Positions 1 through 11,073 of a DNA stretch of 64,000 nucleotides are shown here, piece after piece; positions within the stretch are counted from its first letter, which is position 1; each line of letters begins with the position of its first letter. The notes beneath the pieces were generated by a model. That model was not told the DNA's origin. It did no database searches and saw nothing but the letters and a program-made list of their open reading frames with translations. A program made the position numbers and the translations under genes. Source of the stretch: Cichorium intybus (taxonomy: Eukaryota > Streptophyta > Magnoliopsida > Asterales > Asteraceae); the NCBI GenBank assembly GCA_023525715.1, contig CM042012.1:62245705-62309704 (forward strand), given 5' to 3'.

Positions 1-89
1 ATGATTGATTGCGGTGGTGAGATTATTGTATAAGCCATGCCTAGTCTAAGAGATTCCGAGGACGGAATCTTCTGAAGGGGGTAAGAATT

Positions 90-1771
90 TGTAATACCAT
101 AAATTTTAATTGCGATAGAATAATAGAAACTTTAATATAAACGAGCTTAGATAAGTTAAAATATGAGTTTAGACGTTTAAAAATCAGTTAAGTCAAACCG
201 GGTCGAGTTTTTGCAAACCGGGTCGAGTTAAATCGAAATGAAAATGGGAAAATAGCCAGCCCGGGTCGAGTTTGTGAGCCCGGGTCGTGTTCGTAGGGAA
301 CCCGGATTGGGTCGATCAACCCGGATCGTGTGAGCTTGAAACGAAAAACAATAGATGCGTAACAAAACCCGGGGCGGGTTTCACAGCCCGGGTCGGGTCC
401 GAGCAAAACCCGGGGCGGGTTTGACAGCCCGGGTCGGGTTACGGGTGCAGGGCTGTTTAAATGTGCGATTTTTCTTTCATTTTGGGTCAAATTACTTCCG
501 AGCAAAAACATCCCAAACCCTAGAAAATCGATTTCAAACCCCCAAAGTCGAGATTTAAGCTCGTTATTCTCGAATTGAAGCTAGAGATCAATACTTTGAG
601 TTTGAAAGGTAATCCTCCTTGAATTTGGTTTCATTTCTATGGTGATTTTTCTTGATTTGAGGAAGTTGCAAGGGTGGTGATGAACCACTCGATGATGGTA
701 AGGGTAGTAGCAGAAATTGTTTAAATTTGTGAGTATATAAGGGTTCTAATCTTAGACCCAAACAAGTGAAGTGTTAATCTTGTATTTTTAGAGTTGTATG
801 AGTTGAGATGGTGAAATTGGAAGTTACAATTAGGGTAGTGTTACTATCTTTTGATTGTAACTCTTCTATATGATTATGATTCTTGGTTATTGTTGATATT
901 GAGTATAATTGAGATTGATAAAAAGTTTGAGTATTGAAATTGAGCTATTGTGTTCCAGCTAAGGCTAGACAGGATCACACACGAGATTCTGGAGTTCCAT
1001 ATTCGATTCAATCTCAGGTGAGTAGTTAATTGTTTGAAGAATTATGCTTGTTGATATGTTTAATACAAATAAGAAGTATGCTATGTTTTGATTGGTTGAG
1101 TATAACCAAATTTGAGTATATGGAATAAAGAGTTATAGTGTGTATATCACACTCGGGACTGAGATAGTCCGTTAAGTTTAATTAAAACGAGAATTTGTTT
1201 TAGACTATGGTAATACAACCAAGTCTAGCGATCAGGAGTCCGGTATGCGCATTTTGGAAGTATCACTTACTAAATCAATATCAGGTGAATACGTTTTAGT
1301 ATTTGAGTTGAGTTATACTTGTTTATGCAAAGTGTATATGTTTTTACAAGAATATCTATGTATTGTGCTGTTATTATGAAGATTGAATAGTAGAGAAATA
1401 TCGTTGTCCGTGAATAACAAACAATGAATTTGATATGAATACTGAGTACTAAAGATGAGTAGATGTTAGAGTGGCTGTGGTTAAGTGTCTTTGTATGGAT
1501 TGCTATCACCATAAAAATTACTATGATTAAGTGTAACTTGTTTGTGATAGGGGAAGGCATGTGATAAGGAAAGACGGATAAGTTTAGAGCCTGTCCTTAG
1601 CTGAAGTAGATTTAATTGTAACACTTGGTCACATATTTTGTAAGGACCTTTTTGTGTAATTATTGTAATGATAATAGGTTGATCCTTGGTTTGAGTGCAA
1701 ATATACCCAATTAAATGTGTAATTGTTTTAAAATATTTGGGTGTACTTTGTATGAGAAACCGGGTGTTACA
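90..1771 (+). repeat. 3' LTR of element G
   Basis: The LTR opens TGTAATACC and closes GGTGTTACA, an imperfect inverted repeat with TG..CA ends, and is 1682 bp long. Its last 220 bp resemble the end of element A's LTR (46611-46838): both share the gaaggcatg block and the closing tatgagaaaccggg. A strong splice-donor consensus AGGTGAGT lies at 1016-1023. A possible TATA box (TATATAA) is at 734-740. A GC-rich direct-repeat cluster fills 195-450. Confidence 0.8.
195..450 (+). repeat. GC-rich direct-repeat cluster in the LTR of G
   Basis: About ten imperfect copies of a 13-16 bp motif built on cccgggtcgggtt (variants aaccgggtcgag and cccggggcgggtt) are packed into 255 bp, spaced by short AT-rich linkers. 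Several contain the palindrome CCCGGG. The cluster lies in the first quarter of the LTR, where U3 regulatory sequence is expected. Its function is unknown. Confidence 0.7.
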
Positions 1772-1807
1772 CATAGCTACATATGGAAGTATAAGTCTAA
1801 ATACGAA

Positions 1808-2886
1808 TGTAACATCACCTATAGTATAATGAGAAAACTCACATGATCCACCAAGCTACCAAGCACTCCTCGTGCGTATCCACGGATCCCGACTACATGA
1901 ACCTCCTAATACAGAAAAATTCCACTTAGAAATTTCTAATCCCCAAACAGGATAAACCTCTAAGACTGGTACCCCGAATAACTCAAGTTTGACCAAAAGT
2001 CAAACCGGTCAAAAAGTCAACGACCAAAGGTCAAAGTCAAAGTCAACGGTCAGATAGCGTCACTATCTATGAAAACTTCCCAAAACTTCATTAAGAACTT
2101 AATCCATTAAGTTAGGGGCTAAGAACTCGTCCAAAAGGCCTGAAAACCCATAAATTTCTAAACTTTCTTGACATGCATGTCAAATCTCATACTTAGGCCC
2201 AAAAATGACATAATCCATGTTTAAACATTCAAGGGAGTTTGGTTTACTCCCATGATCAGTCCAGAAGTTCCAAGGGAGACTCAAAGGACATAAAGATCCA
2301 ACCTTTAACACTCAATTTCTTAAGTAACACAACCATGGGACCAAAATCCATCCAGAACCTTCATAGCTACAAGAAGAACTAAACAAACACAAAAAGGGAG
2401 AAACTTTATGCATAAAGGTCCATAAATGATGAAGTTCTTGATGCCTCACACTTGAAAAACACTTCTAGCACCACCATGCACCTTCTAGCACCATCATCTC
2501 TTCAAGAACTCATCTAAAATGATAAAAAAAACACCAGGAATCACCCAAGGAATCTAAGAGAGAGTTTGGAGACGTTTATGGAGGCTCAAGGGTGTCAAAT
2601 GACGGCTACCTAGGGGTTTGTGCCCTTAAATATGACCCAAAACTCGAAATCTAGGCTTTGATCCAAACAACGACAGATAACGGAGCCATCTCTTAAGATA
2701 GTCGCTATCTCATAAACATGCCATCCCACGACCACAGCCAGTATAGCATCGCTAACACCTTCCCATAGCGTCGCTAACCAGATAGCGTCGCTATCACTCA
2801 AAGATAGCGGCAGTATCCACAGCCTTTTCAAAAACTTAGTTTCTTTAAAAGATTAAACTTGGTCATTACGGGAATAGGGTCTTACA
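1808..2886 (-). repeat. Reverse-strand LTR remnant, Tekay-like
   Basis: Read on the minus strand, the segment begins TGTAAGACCCTATTCCCG at 2886, a start much like the Tekay-like LTRs of A and B. It contains CG-rich palindromes of the type gatagcgncgctatc (2770-2800), also found in A's LTR. On the minus strand it has ggatc..TGTGAGT near 1830-1890, matching the context of the splice donor in A's LTR. The left end (tgtaacatcacc at 1808) is a guess: no PBS, polypurine tract or matching TSD flanks it. It is either a degraded solo LTR or a truncated copy. Confidence 0.45.
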
Positions 2887-4182
2887 TACACCGATGAAGA
2901 AAAAAAACCTTCAACCACCGCCAATACGACTCTCCTCTCCGTCACTTATGTCTTCATTTCTTCCATATATCGTTAAGTTTCTATCACCGAGTTACCATAT
3001 TCCTGATCAATAGCTGCTATCCTCTTGGACCGTGATTCTCTGCTTCAACCACCATTTATTCAGTTATAACTTGTGATATATCCACTACCCTCTCGACCTC
3101 TCCCTATTCTTTTCTTGGCACTTGACTGATAGACTAATGTTTCTAATATTCCATTGTATTTTCTTCTTATTTGATGGTATTATATACTAGTTACAACCTA
3201 GGGCATGCTATCACCACACCAATGACCGAAATGACTCTATTGATATGTTTTTTCATTGTCCCTAATATTTTTTTTCATGTCTCTGTAAATGAATACCATA
3301 GATAACTTAAAAAAACCATTGTAAAATATGATTTATTTATCAATTTTAACATAATTGTATCCTCGAAATTTTAATCTTTACTATTCTATAAAACATACTA
3401 CGTTATTAACCTGTGTTCAACACGGGGTGGTTATTTATAAATAGACAAACATAAAATATTTGTATTATACGACATAAAATTAATAATGATGTTTTTTTGT
3501 TTAGGTTACGTATTATGACGTCCATCTAAAACACAAAAGGATATAACCTTTAACGTCTAAATTATTAACTTCACATCCAGTGCAGGAGCAAATCTAACAT
3601 ACATGGCTGGTTTAAAAATCAAAAGGGTCTGCTGACAATCCAAAACAATACATGGAGCCAAACATGAGAAAAGCACTGTTTTTCTAATAGACTAATTGTG
3701 ACATTTGCATCCAAAAAATTGCATTATGATTCAAACACAAATTCGAGAATTTTACTCTTTTGGTTTTGGTAGAATGGAATGAGAAAAGTAATGGAATGTA
3801 ATGACTTGTTCCATTTCCTTGCTTATTCCATTCGTCTTTCCATTCCATCTAACCAAAACTATTTATGCTAGAACACTCAAATCATGTTATTTTATACAAA
3901 TACTCTTTTCCCATTATATTCTTAAAACACTCAAATCATGTTACATTATACAAATCATAATGTTTTGGTTTCTTATATTTTAATGTAGAGGATGGTTATT
4001 CAAAAATATGTTAGAAAATTGGGTAGGGTTTGAGTGGAGATCTGGATACCCCTTGGATCGTGTGAACACTTTCCGAATTGATATTTCTATCCTATGCCCA
4101 GGTTACAAGAAATTCAGCTTAGGATAATCCCAAGGGGACACTTACGAATCTAGGCACAGAAAATGTAAACCACATTGCTATG
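2887..4182. other. Unassigned AT-rich intergenic DNA
   Basis: No ORF with recognisable similarity and no RNA gene was seen. A short foldback lies at 3764-3858, where an arm near ttggtagaatggaatga pairs with the complement of cattccatctaaccaaaa. The 5-bp target site CTATG of element H closes the segment at 4178-4182. Confidence 0.5.
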
Positions 4183-4749
4183 TGATAATGTATCATGGAA
4201 TACGGACTGGCAGAGCCCCATCGGCCCAGAACCTCGAGCGCTGCCCCGCAGCGCTGGACTTACTCGAATACGCCCCACAGCACCAACAACCACTTCTCTG
4301 GGCCGTCCTCTCCATGACAACTTTCCTTCAGAGCCAAGGGCGACAACCTGCGAGAAAGGCTGACACGTACAGGCGACAAAAGGTGTACACGGTGCACTAC
4401 CTATGCTCCCCCCGTACGCCTCCTGCACCACGATCGCGTACCAGGCGATCGACCAATCATTCCCCGAACCCGCTGGGGGACTGACATCGATGTCCCCAAA
4501 AGCAAGCCCAGCCTCAGGTATAAAAGGCCAAGGGGCCTTCAGGTAACACTCAAGTTCTCAACACTACATTATCTTACCTTCCAGAGATAATCACTTTAAA
4601 ATACCCAACTGACTTGACCGTCAGAGCGCTCTCCTGGGATTGCCTCCCGGAACGCGACTAACGGTCATTTCCCTCGTTGCTGTGATCTCAGGCATCCGAG
4701 ACCGCCGGAGCTACTACCTACCATTATCCCGGAGTCTGAAGTCGCAACA
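4183..4749 (+). repeat. 5' LTR of element H
   Basis: The LTR starts TGATAATGTATCATGG and ends GTCGCAACA. It has the same length as its partner at 21189-21755 and differs only at scattered positions. A TATA box is at 4519-4526, giving a U3 of about 340 bp and a short R-U5. Confidence 0.93.
4519..4526 (+). promoter_or_regulatory. TATA box in the 5' LTR of H
   Basis: TATAAAAG lies in a GC-rich setting (ctcaggtataaaaggcc) and is conserved at the equivalent place in the 3' LTR (21525-21532). It is the likely core promoter of the element; the transcription start is inferred about 30 bp downstream. Confidence 0.7.
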
Positions 4750-4751
4750 TT

Positions 4752-4769
4752 TGGCGCCATCCGTTGTGT
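4752..4769 (+). promoter_or_regulatory. Primer-binding site of H
   Basis: TGGCGCCATCCGTTGTGT begins 2 bp after the LTR end. It starts with the TGG complementary to a tRNA CCA end, and TGGCGCC starts are usual in Tat- and Athila-type elements. The exact tRNA was not determined. Confidence 0.75.
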
Positions 4770-4802
4770 GATCAACACAACCAACCCTTGAGCAACACGA
4801 TC

Positions 4803-6276
4803 ATGATGGGTGGAGAAAGTAGTGGTTGGACCCACTGGACAACATTGAAACACCCACAGTCTCCTCCACTGTAGCAACAACAATACCGCTAACGACGGTC
4901 CCATTTCTACCATGGCAGCTATCAACACCCACCACACCGGTGTCACAAAGCATGCATTTCCCACCACCCTACGTACCCATGCCGCTGCCCATCACAACGC
5001 AAACCATGTTAGCACCGATAATGAGTGCTAACCCCCGTTGGCAACCTTCACCACCACAACCCAGACGCCGACGATGACGCCTACCAAGCCATACACGGTC
5101 TCCATGCCACCCTTGACACCGGTAACACCTTTCCCTCATTCTTACCTAACGCTATCAATGAGAAGCCACCATCTCATACCCACATTTCCAACCCCTCAAC
5201 CGTTCCCCTACACACCATTCCATCCATATATACAAATGTCGAGAGGCAACCAATCCCCATTCGTAAAAGAACTGTTGAACTACGAGATACCGAGCACAGC
5301 TAAGCTACCAACTCTCAAAACTTACAACGGAACTACCAACCCCGATAGCCACATAGACACGTACGAGTGGCACATGCAGTCTTTGAAGTTGGACGAGAGG
5401 TTTTGGTGCAAATATTCCCCGACAACGTTGGACGGTAATGCAGGAGCCTGGTTCAGAAGCCTAGCTCCAAACAGCATCCACAACTTCGAGCAATTAAAGC
5501 AACAGTTCTTAATGAACTTCATGCAGCTACGAAAGTACAGAGGGGACAACAGTGCAATCATGGGGTGCAAGCAACGAGAAGGCGAATACCTGAAAGACTA
5601 CTTCCAAAGATTTAACAGAGCCACCTTAGATGTCCCAGGACAAGACGATAAGCTCATCACAGGAGCATTCACATGGGGTCTCCTACCAGGGTTACTCTCA
5701 AGGAAATTCTTGGGGAGACCGCCACCATCCCGACACGAAATGAAGGAAAGGGTGGAGCGATTCCTTCGACAAGAAGAAGGCACCGCTGAAAATCAAGCAT
5801 ACCTCCGTGCCGCCACAAAGAGATGAGGCGATAAATTCCCCAATCATCCGTACAACATGGCGGCCCAGCGGCACGCAGGTCTAGGCAACCGCCCATTCCG
5901 AAGATACAACGCACACCCCGAGGAGGGAGGACGAGGCAGACGCAGCGACGTATATGTCATAAGAGATGGCCACAACCGACGAAACCAGGGAGATACAACC
6001 AGATACTACGGATACCATCGTAGCAAGAATCACAACACGCATGACTGCACCATGCTGCGCAGAGAAGTCGCAGAAAAACAATTGAAAGGCAACCTGGTTG
6101 AACTCGCAAGAACTCTACGAGATCGAAACGAGAAAGAGCAGCACACCCTTAAACCACAAAAGGCGATCACCAGCACAGAGCGCCGGAAAAGGAGATTCTC
6201 GCCATCCGATCATTCCAGCAAAGTAGAGCACAACCGTCCAGCCCCCCAGCAGTACAGACTGTCCAGAGAGCACTGA
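4803..6276 (+). pseudogene. gag: gag of Tat-like element H
   Basis: This is the capsid-type protein of the element. The main frame runs from about 5038 to 6276. It contains a retrotransposon gag domain (around 5290-5800) with the typical W-F at NAGAWF, the run GEYLKDYFQRFNRA and a basic C-terminal part. A degenerate zinc-knuckle-like stretch (YYGYHRSKNHNTHDC) lies near 6000-6050. The proline/threonine-rich N-terminal part (4803-5037) is in other frames, so at least one frameshift lies near 5030. An in-frame TGA at 5824-5826 sits where a tryptophan is likely. Frame is lost again at 6276 before protease. Not functional as it stands. Confidence 0.85.
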
Positions 6277-6278
6277 AC

Positions 6279-6733
6279 ATGGAATTCTTGAACAACAACC
6301 CCAAACCAGAACAATGGCAAGGAGATGACCCCCTGGTGATAGCAGGCTACATAGGTCAAACCAAAGTGCACAGAGTCTACGTAGATGGGGGAAGCATCGT
6401 AGATATCCTCTATTAGAGCTGCTTCACACAGCTCCCTCAGATAATCAAGGATGGCCTCTAGCCAGCAAAAGGAAGACTGGTACGATTCACCGGCCACAGC
6501 ATCTGGGCACTGAGAATCCTCCCTGTTCCCTGCACATTACGGAGTCCCGATGACCAAACCAAGAAAACGGTCCTAATCGAATTCGTGGTCGTACGGATGC
6601 CTTCAGAGCATAACATCCTGCTAGGAAGACCAAGCCTCCTGAAATTTGGGGTAGTAGCATCGACGGTGCATGCCACCCTAAATTCCGGACACCAGAAGGA
6701 CCTGCTACGGTGATCGCCAGCGTATGCTAACCA
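6279..6733 (+). pseudogene. Retropepsin-like aspartic protease of element H
   Basis: The frame opening at 6279 carries VYVDGGSIVDILY near 6378-6416. This is the Asp-Gly-Gly variant of the aspartic protease active site, typically followed by a hydrophobic run in this lineage. Further on, the conserved HNILLGRPSL (about 6610-6640) is present. In-frame stops at 6415-6417 and near 6459 break it. It would cleave the Gag-Pol polyprotein. It lies in a different frame from both gag and RT. Confidence 0.75.
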
Positions 6734-7792
6734 TTGAAGTGCTGTCAGATACTCCAGCCGGAAGAACTCACTCGTAATCAGAAACGGCCAAAGCTGGAGG
6801 CGGCAGACGCCAATGTGGTCATCAACTCGGACCACCAAGAGCAGCCGATCAAAATAGGAACCACGTTGCTAAAAGAAACGCGAAGCGACCTAATAGCCCT
6901 CCTACAACAATACAAACACATTTTCGTGTGGAAGCCCACAGACATAGTGGGAATAGAAAGAGAAATCAGTGAACATGGGCTCAACATCCAACCAGGCAGC
7001 GCCCCAGTGAGACAAAAAAAGAGGGGGCAAGCAGGAGAACGCAATGACGCCATTAACAAAGAGGTAACAAAGCTGGTGCAGACAGGGATCCTACGGGAAG
7101 CGATATTCCCCACGTGGATCGCAAATCTTGTGATGGTCAAAAAATCCGACGGCAGCTGGCGGATGTGCATTGATTATAAAGGCCTCAACAAAGCCTGCCC
7201 AAAGGACAGCTATCCGCTCCCAGAGATAGACCAGAAGATCAAATCTCTACACGGGTTTCGTTGGAAGTGTTTCTTGGACGCCTACAAAGGCTACCACCAG
7301 ATCTTGATGAAAAAAGACGACGAGGAAAAAACGGCATTCTACACAGACCATGGAACCTTTTGCTACCAAAAGATGCCCTTTGGATTGAAGAACACGGGCG
7401 CCACATACCAACGGCTGGTAGACCGGGTATTCACCTCCCAGATTGGCCGGAACATCGAAGTCTACGTAGATGACATGGTGATTAAGAGCAGGAGTGGCCC
7501 GGACCTACTAGAGGACATACAAGAAACACTCGCCACCTTAGAAAGAACCAAAATGAAACTAAACCCATCCAAATGTACCTTCGGCGTAGAAGAGGGGCAA
7601 TTCCTTGGGTACTACATCACCAACGATGGAATACAGCCCAACCCAAGCAAAGTAAAAGACCTAGTAGAAACGCCGACCCCAGCCACCCTGAAAGACATGC
7701 AAGGCATGAACGGAAAACTGACAGCGCTGGGAATATTCATGGCAAAGTCGGCAGAAAGGAGCAGTTCCATTGTTCAATACCTTGAAAGGTGA
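6734..7792 (+). pseudogene. Reverse transcriptase of element H
   Basis: This is an almost clean RT domain of the Ty3/gypsy type. Conserved blocks in order: WRMCIDYKGLNKACPKDSYP, FLDAYKGYHQI, KTAFYTDHGTFCYQKMPFGL and the catalytic box VYVDDMVIKS (both aspartates intact), then QFLGYYITNDGI. The connection domain is reached near 7765, where a pair of compensating indels shifts the frame as far as about 7822 and creates stops at 7790 and 7811. After that the same frame as the RT resumes. Confidence 0.9.
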
Positions 7793-8962
7793 CGTAAACA
7801 AAGGTGGCTTTAAGTGGACCCCGACGCAGACAAGGCATGGCAACAGCTGAAGAAAGTCCTGACCACTCTCCCAACACTTTCTAGCCCCACCACTGGAGAA
7901 ACACTGGTGATGTACCTGTCTACCTCCAGAGAAGCCATCTCCGCCGTGTTGGTAACGGAACGGGGAGGTAGACAATCATCGGTATACTTTGTAAGTAGAG
8001 CCCTATAAGGACCAGAAATCAATTACCCGACTTTGGAAAAATTGGTCCTTGCACTAATATACGCAGCAAGACGACTAAGGCGGTACTTCCAAGCCTACAA
8101 AATCGAAGTGAGAACGAGCCAACCGCTCTAGAAAATAATGTTGAAGCCAGAAACATCAGGAAGTCTGGCAAAATGGGCTATTGAACTTGGAGAGCATGAT
8201 ATAGAATACCGCCCACGAGTAAGTATCAAGGGACAGACATTAGCAGACTTCTTGCTGGAAGTACTAGAAACTGAGGGGTGGCAATGCAATGCGATAACGG
8301 CCCCCGAAAAAGAAAACACAACCTGGAAGTTGCACACGGACGGCGCAGCCGGGAAAGAAGGCTGCGGTGCCGGGTTAATCCTCCAAAGCCCCCAGAATGA
8401 AGAAATAACGTACGCACTGAGATTCGACTTTCAGACCTCCAACAATGAGGCAGAATATGAAGCATTGATCGCTGGACTGCGTCTCGCAGCAAGTAGCGGG
8501 GTCAAGGATCTGGAAGTCCTCAGCGACTCTATGCTTGTGACAAACCAGGTAAATGGGGTATATGAAGCACGGGACCCAAGGATGAAACGGTACATAGAAA
8601 TGGTCATCAACATGGCCAAGGCGTTCAACACATTCACCATTAGGCAGATCCCAAGGTCAAAAAACTGGAGAGCTGATGCATTAAGCAAGTTGGAATCGAC
8701 ATCGTTCGACCACTTAACAAAGAAAGTACTGGTGGAGGTACTCAATGAGCGAAGTATAGAAGAAACCCACGTTAAGGAGATAGCAAACGAAACAACGACA
8801 TGGATGACCCCAATCATTGAATATATCAAACACGGAATCCTGCCAGAAGACGAAACGCATCACAGAAGGATCAGAATCAAAGCCCTACAATACTCCATAA
8901 TGGACGGTAGGCTATACAAAAAAGGGTACATTGTCCCGTGGCTAAAGTGCATTACGAGCTAG
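7793..8962 (+). pseudogene. Tandem RNase H domains of element H
   Basis: Two RNase H domains follow RT in its frame. The first (about 7814-8270) is degenerate: the position of the first catalytic aspartate reads MYLSTS, and stops lie at 8006 (TAA, likely from CAA) and 8129 (TAG). The second (about 8320-8700) is an archaeal-type RNase H with all four acidic positions visible: HTDGAAG, NNEAEYEAL, LSDSML and RADALSKL. A decayed first and intact second domain is the known Tat-lineage arrangement (dual RNase H). A TAG ends the open stretch at 8960-8962. Confidence 0.88.
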
Positions 8963-9185
8963 GAAGGACAAGAGCTGTTGCAAGAAACACACTCGGGGGA
9001 CGCAGGGGCGCATGAACATGCAAGGGCACTAACCGGAAGAATACTACGAATGGGGGTGTACTGGCCGGAAATCCAACAAGGCGCGGTGGAACTCACAAAG
9101 AAATGCGTGGCATGCTAGGCATTCGCGCCAGTACAAAACTTTCCCTCCGCACAACTAACGAACATAACGGCCCCCTGGCCATTTC
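8963..9185 (+). pseudogene. Integrase N-terminal zinc-binding region of element H
   Basis: In the RT frame after the TAG at 8960, the sequence gives HSGDAGAHEHARAL followed by GVYWPEI and KKCVAC, the H-H-C-C zinc-binding fold of retroviral-type integrases. A TAG at 9116-9118 directly after KKCVAC is a likely CAG-to-TAG change. The domain stops at 9185, where element K inserted; it resumes in frame at 16905. Confidence 0.85.
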
Positions 9186-9909
9186 TGAAAGGTTTTCTGC
9201 AAACCATGAACTAAATAACCTAAGTTCACATGCAACCTATGAGGATCTATGTTTTCTTCTAATTGAACATATAATATTTTCTAAAAGGCCAATAAAATTT
9301 CTAAAGAATATAACTAGAAAACTAACCTTTAGATTTCTTGGAAACAAAGCAACAAATATTTCTTGCCTCAAATGAAGTCACACCCAGGGAGCAGGAGGTA
9401 TATGGATCGAAAATTCCAAAGAGAGAATAATAGAATTAGCACTAAATATGAGATCCAGGGGTCCCTATTTATAGGCTACCAAATGACCCTTAGAGATAAA
9501 CCTCGTTTGAATTTCAAACAGAGATAAACCCAATCTCTAAGCCATTTTTCGGATTATTTACACGCGCGCCGTGGCTTTTAAATTGGCGCGTCGCGCGTGT
9601 TAATTCAACTATTGAATTAGAACAACTTTAGCCCATGTCCTCCTGATTAATCTAATTAATGCCACAGAAATCAATCCAATTAGTTTCTGATCAATTATTA
9701 ATCAAATAATATTATTTCTAATTAATATATTATCCCCATAATATATTAATAAACAATATCTTGATTTATTAATCATATAATAAATCAACCTTTCTCTCTT
9801 CTTAACTTTCTACCAAACCTCCAGCTATGAGGGCAACCCAGATGGACTATGCTACTATTAATTAGGTAAATACTAATTATTAGTCATGGCTTAGACACCT
9901 AATCCAACA
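9186..9909 (-). repeat. 3' LTR of element K
   Basis: In sense orientation it starts TGTTGGATTAGGTG and ends CCTTTCA; it is 724 bp long. The sense TATA box TATAAATA is at 9473-9466. A CG-rich near-palindrome (cacgcgcgcc .. ggcgcgtcgcgcgtg, 9561-9599) lies about 90 bp upstream of it. Confidence 0.92.
9466..9473 (-). promoter_or_regulatory. TATA box in the 3' LTR of K
   Basis: On the minus strand the sequence reads cctaTAAATAggg. The equivalent box in the 5' LTR is at 16448-16455, which is the copy that would drive the element. Confidence 0.65.
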
Positions 9910-9920
9910 GTCTCCCACTT
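9910..9920 (-). promoter_or_regulatory. Polypurine tract of K
   Basis: The minus strand reads AAGTGGGAGAC immediately before the 3' LTR start TGTTGG. This is the usual copia plus-strand primer position and composition. Confidence 0.8.
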
Positions 9921-10770
9921 GGATAAGTCTATGACTATAATTACTAATTTAACCTCTAATTAATCAGCATCTGTAGCTTCCTAGAAACCGCTGCCGAACT
10001 CTGACCTAGTTAGTTCTGTCCATAGATAAGTGATCAGATGATCCTCCGTCCAACAAGATATTTGCAGACTCAAGACATGGATTAAAGTCAATCCTGGTCT
10101 GATTCCCTGTTTCTCGATTTTCGATTTGTATATGACTCTTAGACTATTAATTGACCAAGTCAATTTAGTCCCGGTTGGCCAACCCTTTTAGTCAACTTCA
10201 AATTCATCGAGAGGCCTATAGATATCTATTCCCCGTTAGGGTGAATGGACGAATAAGCTTCGACTCATATACTTATGTCTTTTACAAGACAAATCACACA
10301 CAATAACACATTTTATAACACCGAGTTACCGATGCGGTTTCGTATTATCAATGAATAACCGCCTAGTAAATCATAACTCATATATCTTAGCTCAAAGATC
10401 AAAAGATGTTATCGTCTCAATATTGCTCGTGATATAATCCATGAAACGATCCATTGAGCGCAGGTTTATCCAATACTCAAATCTCCATTTCCAAGTACTC
10501 ATGAACGTTGCAGCAATCTTATTGCAATGTCTAACTCCTTAGACAATCTACAAACCAATTCATGACAGTCTTACTTTATACTTACTCCCTAAGAGTATGA
10601 GCGACTGTGGATATTTAAATAATCCAATTATTCAGGAAGTAAACATCAAAAATGAACCACAATGATAAAGTATTGACAAAAGTAGTAAACCATTACTCAT
10701 TAATAAATCTCCATTATTAAATCACAAAAGTCAAATACAATTGCATTGTTACAAGTTTCAAATAACCTAT

Positions 10771-11073
10771 CTAATTACAAAAACTTATATCAGCTCTTAA
10801 TCCAATGCACCTAGCATATTGATTATGCTTAATCCTACTCAGAGCCTTTGTCAAGGGATCTGTAGGATTATCTTCCGATGATACCCTCTTTACAAGGAGG
10901 TGACATTCTTCTACTCTATGTCTGATGTAGTGGTACTTTCTGTCGATATGCCTGGACTTTCCATGATCTCGCGGTTCCTTTGTCAAGGCAACCGCTCATT
11001 CGTTATCGCAGAACAGTTCCATGGGCTCCTGAATACTCAAGACTACTCCAAGGTTACCGATAAAGTTCTTCAG
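10771..11073 (-). pseudogene. RNase H C-terminal part of element K
   Basis: It continues the RNase H domain after a nonsense codon. The motif FCDNERAVAL-TKEP and the tail SRHIDRKYHYIRHRVEE are typical of copia RNase H, ending NPTDPLTKAL. The upstream segment ends KEAA-stop at 11074-11076, where a TGA replaces the tryptophan codon usual in EAAWL. Confidence 0.85.

Larger units (their letters stand above)
1..1771 (+). mobile_element. 3' end of a Tekay-like Ty3/gypsy element (G)
   Basis: Bases 1-89 are the last stretch of an internal region: an end-of-pol segment around 48-75 (ttccgaggacggaatc) followed by a purine-rich tract at 74-85. The same block recurs at 56677-56719, directly before the 3' LTR of element A, which identifies it as the pol tip plus polypurine tract of a related element. 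The LTR follows at 90. The element is cut by the window edge, so its 5' part and target-site duplication cannot be seen. The Tekay-like assignment rests on the LTR ends and the terminal block, and is an inference. Confidence 0.75.

Noticed and set aside
1768..2891. TACAC direct repeats (1768-1772 and 2887-2891) as a TSD of the reverse LTR remnant
   Set aside because: The left copy lies inside the well-defined end of the LTR of G, and the sequence after it does not start with TG or show an LTR end.
4150..4484. Overlapping ORFs on both strands near 4150-4484, repeated at 21178-21490
   Set aside because: They lie inside the LTRs of H; openness reflects GC content and is present in both LTR copies.
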